Assembly: GCA_033980235.1 (NCBI GenBank)
Contig: CM067070.1
Span: 2,328,978 to 2,392,977 of the forward strand
Source: Diadema setosum
Lineage: Eukaryota; Echinodermata; Echinoidea; Diadematoida; Diadematidae
Reading direction: 5' to 3'
Length of the DNA stretch: 64,000 nt
Part shown: positions 43,890 through 56,496 of the stretch, in pieces
Layout of the letters: each line of letters opens with the position of its first letter
Position numbering within the stretch: the stretch's first letter is position 1
Made by a program: the position numbers and the translations under genes
The notes under the pieces: generated by a model
Database searches by the model: none
Seen by the model: the letters and a program-made list of their open reading frames with translations, nothing else
Told to the model about the DNA's origin: nothing

Positions 43890-44400
43890 CATTAGTATAC
43901 CTGTTATTACTCAAGTTGGCGATGTTGATAGGCCTAACCTATTAAGCCATTCAGCATTAACCCATATTACCCCTCACCGTCCTGCTGTAAGTCAATAAAA
44001 TGTCTGTTTCAACAGGGTGATAACAGTCTCTTGGGGAAGTTGAAAATGTTGCTGGGATTGCTATAGGGTTAATTTTATTATTCAAGTTCGCAATGTTATA
44101 ACCAATAAAAGTCATTGAACATTACGCATATTACCCCCATATTCACCCTGTTGTAACTCGGTAAAATGTTGGTTTCAACAAGGTTGATAACACTAATTTG
44201 TGGAACTTGACAAGTTTGGTGGGATTGCCACAAGATTACAGTTATTTCTCAAATTTGCAATGTTATAGCCAATTAAAGCCATTCAACATTACCCATATTA
44301 CCCCTCATCAACTAGCTGTAACCCCGTAAGAAGTCGGTTTCAATAGGGTGGTAACAGTATTATTTTGGACTTGAACATTTCTTTACGAAGTACCACCGTT
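43890..44400 (+). repeat. Three tandem units of about 175 bp
   Basis: Units begin near TATTACTCAAGTTGGCGATG (43910), TTATTCAAGTTCGCAATG (44079) and TTTCTCAAATTTGCAATG (44251). Each includes CATATTACCCC, CTGTAA and a GGTTTCAAC-type block. They lie just upstream of the gene B promoter. Confidence 0.8.
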
Positions 44401-44489
44401 TTTCAATTCTTTACTCTGAGAAACAGATCCTCTAACAATTGTCCAGTAGGTAATTGGAGTCAATAGATTCTATTTGTATTCTCGGTTTC

Positions 44490-44734
44490 GCTCATATCCG
44501 TGAAGGGAGTGGTGATCACGAGTCTTTGTACAGTTTCACTGCGCGCACGCACTCTCTCTTCTCGCGTAGAGTCGTCACAGGTATTGGAAGTGGTTAAATT
44601 CGGTCATGCACATTTTACTTCATATTGCAGACTTCCATCTCTTCTGTAGTGAAATTACTCTCAGACCTTTTTCATCAGTGATAATCTGCATTTTAGTTTT
44701 TCTACTGATGCGCGAGTGATATTGGATTTACAAG
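44490..44734 (+). promoter_or_regulatory. Upstream region of gene B
   Basis: TACAGTTTCACTGCGCGCAC at 44529-44548 matches the inverted upstream block of gene A (GCAGTTTCACTGTGCGCAC). TTCTCGCG and CAGG follow at comparable places. AGTTTCACT is an IRF-half-site-like sequence. The start site is unknown. Confidence 0.5.
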
Positions 44735-44831
44735 ATGGAGAGAAAAGTAGCTTTTTTAGTCTGGCTGTTTGCTGGTGTCATCAATCACATTATGATTATC
44801 GCTTTTTCTTCTGTAGAAGCCCGTGAGACGT
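44735..44831 (+). CDS. Gene B exon 1: signal peptide
   Basis: ATG 44735, MERKVAFLVWLFAGV then IMIIAFSS and VEARET. Donor ACGT|GTACGT, phase 1, the same as gene A exon 1. Confidence 0.85.
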
Positions 44832-47800
44832 GTACGTATACTCTCTTCTTTCTATCTTAAACGATCAAATGTAACATTGTATTACACAAACGAGAAAGGT
44901 CTCGCAAATGATAGCATTATTTCAATTGCAAATTCCTGAAGAGGACATTCACAGAAAAGTGAAATGCACAAATGTTTTATAACAGTGTATAATCCTTCAA
45001 ATTGGGATGTTGCACGCCTATTTTAACTAGTATAACATTAGAAAACCCGTTGCTAAGAAAGATAAGTTTAGAGAAATTGTGATTGAAGTGCCGTGTCGCA
45101 TGAGTGTGACACAAATCGGGTATTTGAAGCATTACTGCAGCCACTATGATAGGATTAGGTGCTATCATTATAACACAAAACGAGGGTGGCCTACGTAGGG
45201 TCACGATATTCACGATAATAAAATAACATTGACTGGCCTTGAGGGAGAATCCAGAAAATATTGCCCAAACTTAAAGAATATTTCCCAAGTCGAAGACGAG
45301 GGCAATATTTTTCAGTGCGGGCAATATTTTCTGGTATCTCCCTCAAGGCAAGGCGATATCATAATTATCACCTATATCCTAGGTAAATTAGGAAAAGATA
45401 TGAATACGGCTATACACTATGATATAGATCAAGCCACATCATTTTGACTTACCTGTACATGATCACCAACATGTCGAATAATTGCAAAATATTGTTCATC
45501 ATTGTACATCATTCAACTCCAACTTCCCAGATACATAATCGCAGTTGTAACAAGCGCACTTCAAACATCTGAACGTATTTACCCTTTGTTTTTGCTTCTG
45601 TTTCAATTTGGTGAGTTGTAATAAGTGATGGTCACTGTGCAGTTATTGAGCACAAAATGGACTCGTCATTGTTTGACGCGTAGTGCTGCTGGAAGTAGTC
45701 GACCTTTTCAGTTGATTTATCGGCGTTCTTCTGCGGTGCGTGTGTCCCAGATTTGTGAATGTCTCCTCTTTGTGATTTATCGACCGGAATGTTTACGTGT
45801 AAAAAGTGAATGGCAAGACCCGGATGATGGGTGATACGCACTAATATCGCCGCTGACCTCGACGACCGATCAAAATACCAAAATACCAAATGCAATTGCA
45901 CCGCAAACTACCCCATATAGGTAATAATGTCAAATATTATTTCATGTTCATTTCATTTCATGTTTTTTTATTTCTCGATTAATAATAAAAAATACATCAA
46001 ATGTAACAAAATTGAATAATACATGATGTCCAGCGAGGAGACTCACATAGAACACTGACAACATATAACACATAGTGGTCGATCGATAAAACTTGGAATA
46101 TAGGAATTAATGCTAAAGAAATGTGAAGGAACCTACTAAAAAGCAAGCTTGTGGAGCGTACAATGTAATTCGAGCTACAGATTGAGATGAGGAGTACGGA
46201 TACAAGAGATGACCGAACATAGAGAAAAAGAAATACACAGGGATACTGCAAATTTTCTCATGCAGGTCTGGGGGTCGGATAAGCCACATGTTGTAAGCGA
46301 ATGAGCAGTTATCGTTTTGGCAGTAATAACAAATGTGCATCAATATATAAAAGACAATGATACACGGTTTAAACAGTTTTAGAAATACATACATTTCGTG
46401 TCTTCAGAAGAGACGGGGAAGTATAGAGAAGAGAACACATGCACCTGCAAATCCAGACAAAAAAAAAAGACATTCAATAACCAGTGCATTCCTATCCCTT
46501 CAGTAGAAACGAAGGAAAAGGTGTCCCAGAACAAGGTATTTTCTTGGCAAGGTCTGGCCGAGGTTGACGAAAAGTCATTGAATACATCCGCCATTACCAT
46601 GGATTGTCTATCAGGCGACCCTCTTTGAAAATACAATCAGTGTTGGATTTTAAAGCTGATTTGATCCCCTTCCATGTATTCTTTATAACCGATTTACATA
46701 TATCGAACTGAAATATCAAAGTTACTTCAACAGCACTGACTCACAGTCTGTTTTGAAGGCTCCGTATAGGAATTTTATTAACACTATCAATATACTACGA
46801 GGAGTGAAAACGAAGGAGAGCCACTGGAGGAAAAAGAAAATATGGCTCTTTGTAGGCATTATCCTTGCTACAAAACTTTCAAAAATTTAAACGCCTCTTC
46901 TGATTTTCATATGACATAGACTTTGGGATTAAGGGAAACGTTACAATTCTGTTTCATAGAAACAGCCTAAACATTGCAGTCCTTACGTACAAGAAAGATT
47001 GCGTCCGAATTCCATTTTAGCTAGCAGATTGTAAAACAAGATTATTTTACATTGATTATAAGAACAAATATAGGGAGAAAATATCGAAAAATAGAAAGAG
47101 AAATATTTTTGCACGTAATAAAGATGTTTTGTTGTTGAGCGGGCAGCATGATTTCCAGGCATAAACTGTATCTGCCATGTACTTTATACTCTTCTCTCTT
47201 AATGTTCAAACATTAACCGGTTGACTTGTATTTTTCATTTTTCAAATCTCGTGCAGATTTTACTGTAAGCTGTTCGGGAAAGCCACTACAGCAGGAGATA
47301 TTGTGTGATGAAACCTGTCTTACCAACGGTGATACTTGGGTTTTCCAGGTTCCTCGTGGACGTCGACTTCTCTCTAAAATTGAGTCAGCAAATCACTCAG
47401 TGATTGGATTTCAATTTCTGGATGAACTATCAGATAAATCGTATCTGATTGCGATCACAGACCACACCAAATCATCATCCTTTTTATCATTGACTCATCA
47501 GATAAGGCTAGAGATAAAGTATACGTTCAATAACAGCCCCGTTAAGTTCATAATAAACGTAACGTGTAACAAGGGTAAGTACAATGCCGTGTTTACGACT
47601 GTGGATAAAATTGTATTTACCAAAAAAAAAATCACCCTTTGTAAGATTCAGACTCTATGTCAAAGCTTGATATGCAAGTCAAGGTCAAACGTTTCACATT
47701 TCAAGGTGTTTAAATATAAATAGAAGTATCTTACATACTGAAAAAGCTGCATCACTTCGATGATCCCTCGCATTTATCCCCAAGTTGAATCATCCTTCGG

Positions 47801-50800
47801 GTTTATGCCAGGTTTTAAGTGTGTGCGTGTGTGTCACACACAAACACACTGCTATAGCTTCTCACCATCCGGGCATTGAGAATTTAGGGTTTCTGGGGCG
47901 AGGACTGATCTAGGGCTTTCTGTAGCTCAGTCGGTTGAGCACCGGGCTAGCATCCGGAGGTCTCGGGTTCGAATTCCGATGGAATCCCATTTTCTTTGCT
48001 CATTTTTCCACTAATAATTTATATTCTTTCTGGTCAGTTTATTCCGTCTTTATTTGTTCAATATAAATCGATCCGATTTCATTCACTGTGTCCAACACTT
48101 CTTTCCTGGAGAATTACTTTTGCTATCACATGTTTATCCCAGATAAAATAAGGTTCGTTATTCCGAATGTTCGATATTCTGAAATACACAAATAAGACAA
48201 TTGTTCGTTAATCTGATTGTTATTTAAAATAAGGTTCGTTATTACCTAATTTTTGCCGTCATTCGTTTTCGAATTCGTTATTCCTCATTTCGACAATCCG
48301 AAAAAGGGTTCATGACATATGCTCCTGCTGCAATTCTCCCATGAAATATCTGCACGCTCATCCAAGCATATATTCAACACTTAACACAACCCTATACCCT
48401 AAGCCTCTCACAACCCTAACTCTAATTCCTTGCAGAAAATAAGACCGGAGCAATTTTCGCAGAAACAAAGATGGTGTCATCAGGCAATTGTCAGGAAAGA
48501 TTCTTACTATAACGAAGGGTAGTTAGTTTGAAAATGAGAGGAATCACCCACCGCTATTCCGGAGGTTGGTTGATCGGAAGTTTCATAATGATATTGAATC
48601 CGACAGTGAAAAAATGAACCAACAACAGCAACAACAAGTGGGTACGCTAACAAACTTTCGTAATCACTAACCTGATATCAGTTAATAAATAACAAGTGTA
48701 TAGAAAAACGAATCTTTTTTTTTCTTTTTTCTTTGGGGGGGGGGGGTTACGAAATTTGGAATAAGAATCTTATATCATTTTCGGATTAACTACCATCTTC
48801 GGAATACCAAATCTTCCGAATAGCGAAACTTCGGAATCACGAACTTTGGGAGTAACCCATTTTTTGGAAAAATGAACTGAGACCGACCATAAACCATTTA
48901 ATGTAAAACACGTGTGTCCAAGCTAAGCATGAAAACACAGGCAACTTTATGCTCTCCCTGAAATGTAAAATAAAAACAAAATGAATGAAAAAGTATTGTA
49001 ACTAGTACTGCTTTATAGAGTTTGATAAGTATTCCATAAGTAACATGCAATATAGGCATGGTTTGTGTGTTTTCAACATGATGCATTTGTTCGGTTGTAA
49101 CAAAATTTCGATATAACGAAAGAAATTTGTCGGTCCCAAAACTTCGGGATAACGGCAGTGCACTGTTCTGCTGCTGTTTACTTCTTTCCCCTCTATTCTT
49201 GTGCTGAGGTTACCTCAACAAGTCTTTCGATTTAAATGCTCAAACTTTCTTAACTCTTTCTGCTTGCTTGTTTGTTTGTTTGTTTGTTTGTTTGTTATTT
49301 GTTGAGTGGAGGAATCGGACGATTATTATTTTCTCAGGTATAAAGTGAAGCAGATGAATGACTGTCAACATTTAAAGTCCTATTTGTCTCTGATATCCTC
49401 TTCATTGTCCATACACAGCCAGTGCTTATGCCTGGCTTACGTCTACTGGGGTATCATGGATTGGGGAGGGTGACCCGGCTCAGTTTCTATGTAAGAAGAC
49501 CTTTGAATGTATGTAAGTACACACATAGCCCGAAGAATCGCCACAGGAGTGTCGCTTCGATACACAATTATGAAAATATTCGCTGACCGGTGCTATTTCT
49601 GGATTTCTGGAAATTATTTTAGCTAATATAAGACTAATAGTAATGATAAATATAATAATTACATTGCGTTGTTAATATACTCAACTGCACATTACAAAAT
49701 AAAAATCATTGTATGCAAAATTTCCTCTTTTTTTTTACTGTGAAGAGGGATATCATACACTACAAAAAAGCAAAAAGAAAAAAATAAGGTTATGCTTGGT
49801 GCCATCACATTCTGATGAAAAAAAAAGATCCCCGTGAATTTCTGCGGTCTTAACGCATATTCATTATATTAAAAAAAAGTAATGGTATTTCTTTATCAAA
49901 AAGATCCCTTGACAGACCTGAATGTCGACAGAATAATTTGCATCATACTTGGTATTGTCATCACAATCATCGTTCTGCTCATTGCTGGGAAAAGGTGAGC
50001 CTTTAAAAATCCAATATTTTTCTCTGTTTTTTTTTTTTGTCTGCTTTTTAATCAATATGTTAATACACATTTGCAAGAAACAATTCATCTTTATCATTAG
50101 TATCTCTCTATAAGCAAGCACTCAATATTACACAGAGTCAAACTGAGACATACTTCTACATCTCCAACACTGACAGATGTACAAGCTGATTAAAATTCAA
50201 AGTTTATTTTTATTTTTTTAAACACCATATACAAGGTAATGTGTTGAATTTGACATGTGTTTTATCGAATGGTACACATGATGCAAGGAAAAACAGCAAT
50301 GTTCATGTGTATGATCAGTACGAGAAGTCAAGTACAATCGTCTAGTTGGATATTTAGGATATGTCAAATTACGATGAAACATGGAGTTAAAAATAGACGG
50401 GCTTCAGCTACTATTGTAAAATTGTACGTAAATTGATGTAACTGAAATAAACGTGATAAAAACAAATCTCTAATTTTGAGAATCTGATTATAAAAAAAAA
50501 AAGAAACAAGAAGCTGTATGCGAACATGGAGAGGCATAACAATTCGAAGAGCCTTTTTTCTTGTAACAGTACAAACCGCATCTAATTATGTATGGTTCAT
50601 ATTTCCCCATACTAAAATTTCGTAATTTAAATAAGGCAGAAACGAATATAGTATACATAGCAAATGTTGAGGGAAAGACAACTTTAGTATATTAATAACA
50701 TCTTTATTTAGGAATGATTTTACAAACACTCAATATGAAATTCTTATTTACTGTAATTACAAGAAATGTTATACTAGTATGTGAAAGAGTTTCCATTTCC

Positions 50801-53800
50801 ATCTAATTTATTTATCGAAGAACGGCAACAAGATTCAGCTAATGGCTGTTTTGTTTTTTTAACATGACCGTGCACTGATAAAAACACATAGAAATATACA
50901 GTACAATACCCCCCCCCCAAAAAAAAATGAAAGAAAAAAATCAATCATTTAGTACAAACAGATACACAACATGGTGAGCATGGTATGTAACAACTTCAAA
51001 TGTAATGATTCAAAACGAGAATAGGTCATAAATTCATACAATGAGAAAAAAAAACATATACACTTTTGTTATCAAGTATTGATATAAAGAGATAACAAAG
51101 AGATAAACGGTTTCGAGGACAGTGTCATATATAGAGAGTGCTGTGCAGCGCCTGGTGGTTGCTCTCACAGGCTCTCTTATATTCCCTTTATTTCACCTAG
51201 TATTGGTGATTTTAGTGCATAAGTTTGGTACCAGCTGATTTATAATGTTCCAGAGACCAAAACTGTGCATGTAGGAAACATGGAAACTTGGCAGGTTTCC
51301 TGCATTTTGTGGCTGATTTTGGTGACAAATTTCTGTCAGATATCCATTACATTGCATGTGGATGTAGCACAGAGCTCCCCAACCTATTCATCACAGGGGA
51401 CCTTTCATGCCGTGCGGTCGACTGAGTCCCACTTTGGACTTGAGAATAACCGGGCTATTGTTCCTGCTAAGGAGCCCTTTCAATGGAACCACACTACCAT
51501 GACTTTGGGTCTGAGAGTCATTCAGTACTCAGCTGTTTTCCTTCATGGTTTATGCCCCTGCTACAGTACCAATGAATGCCAACTTGAGACTGATGTCTGC
51601 CATAGAATCCAGTCACTCAATCTCATGCGTAAACCATGTACTGTGCATGATGAATGGCAAGCTTCACATCAGCAGCCATGTTCCCGATACTGGAAGTTCG
51701 GGAAGAGGAAGCGATGGAGAAAGCGCGGGAAAAGAGGAGGAGGGAGGCACGTCGGCCATCTTATTCCTGTGATCACGTCTCAACACAGGAAGTTTTCACA
51801 ACGTCACCCTGGTCGAAGAGCACTTATTCAGATTCCAACTGAACTCTCCACTCATCGTCTTCAACGCACTTCGAATCATTCCATACATCGTCATGGCAAA
51901 CATTCTAAATTTAGGATTGGCCATTGGAATGCACGTTCTATGAACAACAAAACAACTGTGCTCTGTGACCTCATTTTGGATAGTGACTTAGACTTAATGA
52001 TTATAACTGAGTCATGGCTAAGAGGGGATTTCCGAGATGATCATATCCTCGCTGACATTACCACCACGCTACCTAACTACCACATCCAACATGTCCATAG
52101 GCACTCACGTGGAGGAGGTATATGTGTCATTCACCGCACCAGCCTGAAGATCACTCTGAACGATGCTCATGTCTTCACATCATTTGAGCACATGGACCTC
52201 ACTATTCGCATCTCTCCATCTATAGCTTTCAGACTTTGTGCTATCTACCGTCCACCACCATCCGTGAAGAACAAACTTACCTTCGAAGGATTCGTTCATG
52301 AATTTTCTGTGCTGCTTGAATCTGTTCTAGTCCATTGTCATCAGCCGTTGTTGATAGGGGATTTTAACATTCAAGTGGATAACGTCAGCAATAAAGATTC
52401 CAAGACCTTCTCTGATATACTCTACTCGGCGGGACTTGTTCAACATGTCACCGTGTCCACGCATGTCGCAGGACACACTCTTGACCTGGTCATCACACGG
52501 AGGGATGGACATCCAATTCTTAGTACATCATGTCTCTCTGGACTGCCATCTGATCATGACGCAGTTGTCTGCTCTCTAAATTTTGCACGCCCCCCTTCAT
52601 CTAAGAAATTGATTAAGTGTCGCAAGCTGAAGGACATCGATGTGGATCAATTCACTGAAGATCTTAGACTTACCATTGGTGATCTTCCTGATGTTGTCAG
52701 CCCGTCAGATCTTGCCCAACAGTACAATCAAGTTGTGCGTGACCTTGTCGATAAACATGCCCCGGAAAAGACCGTACTTCTGTCTTTGAGACCCAATGCT
52801 CCATGGTATGATAATGACGTCAAGAAAGCAAAACGTGAGAAACGACGTGCTGAACGCCGTTGGGTCAAGTCTGAAACGCCAGCCAACAAGGAATTGTACC
52901 GCGAAAAGTGTCGATTGTATAATGAAATCTTGTCACACTCCAAGTCTTCTTACCTACAAGGTGAGATAGAGAAACCTGACAATAAAGGACTCTTTCAGTG
53001 GATGCAAAAACTGACATCTCCCCCATCATCTAGACTGAGTCTGCCAAGTCATGAGTCGGACAAACAGTTGGCCAACGATTTCGGACTATTCTTCTACAAT
53101 AAGATCCAGACAATAGTGGACAAGTTAGATGGCCATCAAAATGAAATTGAATCCATCCAACGAGAGACCATTCTTGCTACCTTCTCAGAATTCCATCCCG
53201 TATCCGAGGATGATGTCATGAATGTTATCAATCAAAGTCCATCTAAATCATGCAGACTAGATCCTGCTCCCACCTGGCTCATCAAGAAATGTCTTGCCGT
53301 GCTCATCTCATTCATCACCAGACTTGTGAATATGTCATTGTCTTCAGGGATTTTTCCTTCTTCATTCAAGTCTTCACATGTTACTCCAATCTTGAAAAAA
53401 CCTCAGCTGGACGTGGACAACTTCGCAAATTATAGGCCAATTGCCAATCAGATGTTTCTTGGGAAAGTGTTGGAACGACTTGCTGCAAGTCAACTACGGG
53501 CATACCTTCAAGAACATGAGCTACTACCTCCTCTGCAGTCGGCATACCGTCATGGTCACTCCACAGAAACTGCTCTCCTCAAGGTCTTCAATGACATTTT
53601 GCTAGCCTTAGACAATGGACATGAAGTCGTTTTGGTTCTGTTGGATTATTCGGCAGCATTCGACACAATTGGCCATGATACAATGATCCAACGCTTCAGT
53701 CACAATTACGGCATTGAAGGAACTGCTCTGACCTGGCTGAAGTCATATTTCGAAAACCGGAAGCAAACCGTCATCATTAACGGCGCAGAATCAGACGAAC

Positions 53801-56447
53801 ACCCTCTCTTGTTGGGGGGGGGGGGGTTCCGCAAGGCTCTGTAATGGGTCCATTGGCCTTTGTCTTGTATACTGGCCCTCTGAGTGAGGTCATCGCGGCT
53901 CACAGACATATAAGCCACATGCTGTATGCAGATGATACCCAGTTGTATGTTGTCATAAAACGTAATCATCTAGCTGGCGGTCTTTCATCTATGGAAGACT
54001 GTGTGAGGGACATAAAGGCTTGGGCTCGTGGCAACAACATGATGTTAAACGAAAACAAAACAGAAGTCGTCCACATTGTGTCACAATTTCGGAAAAGAAT
54101 TGAGTCTGTTAGCCTCACCATCGATGGAGCCGTCATAAATGCGTCCAAATCTGCCAGAGATCTCGGCGTTATCGTGGACAACTCCTTGGATGTAAAGGAG
54201 CACATTCGCAAGATGTGCCGGGCTGCTTCTTCTGGCATCTACAGGATCAGGGAAATCCGGAAATACCTCAACCAGAGCTCCACAGAACGACTTGTTAATG
54301 CTCTTGTAACATCGCATCTGGATTATTGCAACAGTTTGCTCATCAACTTACCTGCATGTCATCTCGCTCCACTTCAGCATATACAGAACACTGCTGCCCG
54401 TCTCATCACCTGTACTAGAAAGTTTGATCGCATCACCCCTGTCATCCGCTATCTGCACTGGCTGTTAATCCCACAACGAATCAAGTTCAAGATTCTTCTC
54501 ATCACCTACAACATCATCCATAACCGTTCACCTATATATCTAACTGACCTGATCTCATCGAAACCCAGACCGGATACACACATTAACCTAAGATCATCAT
54601 CTGCAACCCAACTTAAACTTGGCCCTCGCACCCACAATCGTTATGGTGACCGTGCTTTTTCCGTTTGTGCCCCCCTTCTTTGGAACACTCTCCCTACTCA
54701 CATTCAGACCTCCACCTCCGTTGACATCTTCAAAAAGAAACTTAAGACTCATTTATTTTTAGAGCAGAATTAATGATTATGTAGGCCCTGTATGCATTTG
54801 TAGTAAATTATTTGTCATTCTAAGCTGATTTGTATGTTTGGTTGTTTAGCATTGTAAAGCGCTTAGAAACATGTTGTATTAAGCGCTAAATAAATATTTT
54901 ATATTATTATTATTAACAAATATCCATTGATTTCTAAGGTGTTACTGAAAAGCTATACTGTCTTGTTTTACTTTTTAAACAGAGACTCACACGAGTTTTG
55001 TAATTCAGAGTATTTTGGTATCATGGGAAAATATACACATGAGTCCGTGAAAATGATAACATTAGAAGAAGCTCAAGAATCATTAAACAGAACAATAACA
55101 TTAGAAGAAGCCCAAGAATCATTAAACAGAACAATAAACAACAACGGGACCAAAAGGCTACCCTATGGCAATCCAAAATTACATTCTCTCTTACGCTTTG
55201 ATTGTTTTGAAAACATAATCATTGTTTAGGATTAGTAAGATAACTCCTGAACCACTCCAAGGTCTTCCCACATTTACCGTGTGTGAATAGATTATAAAGT
55301 AATACACCATTGTTGAGTGCCGAAGGCCTTGGAGAAGTCGGCGAAGAAAGCAATCAAATGCCTGTGATTATCTAAAGCGTGTGCAACTTACTGAAAAAAA
55401 AGAAACAATCAATAGAGTTTGACAGGTGCTATGCTTTTCTCGGAAACCAAACTGGTAGTCTGTGAGAACATAATATCTTCAAAAAAGAAATAACTGTTCT
55501 TTATGTACAATTTTCTCAAATAGGATCTTAGACAAACAACTTAGGCCTTTAATTACTGATGTCTAAAATATCTCAGCGCTCTTGGATTTAGGAATAACTT
55601 GATCTAGTTTCATTTGTTCCGAAAACAGACCACTAAACATTGACAAACTCAAAATATGCAACAAAGGATCCGACATAGAAAATACAATACATTGTACCTA
55701 TTAAAATCATATTACTTTTCATTATCATCATATTTTGCGCCTTTGTTTTTCAAACCAGATACAATATCAGTAATCGCATACCTAGTGGTAGGAGTAAAAA
55801 TATAGATTGTGGATAATATTGATTTGAAGAAAATCAGAAAAAAAAATGTTTAAAAGTTTTGGGAATAATACATTCTTGAACGAGGATTAATCCGACTGTA
55901 GTAATTTATGTCTTAAGATAAGTGCAACATCCAATATCTGATAAAAGAAATTCGAAACTGAAGTGAAAACTTGTTGAATGTTTATACAAAGCACTTAAGT
56001 TTTGTTTTTGTTTTTTATTCCATCTCTCCTTTTTAAGTTTGTTCTACCTATCATCATCGTGTAGGTTGATGTACAATAATAACTTATTTCAAAATGACTT
56101 GGACATGTTTTAATTTCTGCCATCTTCCTCATTCGTACAATAACAGATTTTGCTGTAGGCCTAGGATGGAAGCTTCAAGTCAGTCGAATGTTGACTCCGA
56201 TAGAGGGCACTTGCAACTGTGTCCTGTAAAAAATTTAACCAGCTTCATACCTGACAAAAGAGATCCTGTGACGTCATCAGACACCAGCATTGATCCCAAC
56301 GCAGTGGGTCGTTCTTTGCCTCAAGTTCCGGGCAAGGAATCCGGCAACGTCATAACCGGACCAGACTACGCGCGTTACCTCTTCCAGAACACCTTACAGG
56401 TAGTGGTGAAATGCCGTTTCAATTTCAGAGTTTTTACACTTGCGAAG

Positions 56448-56496
<49 letters not shown>

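Noticed and set aside
51265..51279. Start of the LINE ORF at 51265
   Set aside because: The codon is GTG; ATG follows at 51280.
53250..54317. Short frames on both strands inside the LINE
   Set aside because: Shadows of the RT reading frame.
51280..54773. The LINE ORF as a host gene or as a gene B exon
   Set aside because: Endonuclease-RT order and the L2-type 3' tail identify a retrotransposon, and gene B splices across it in frame.
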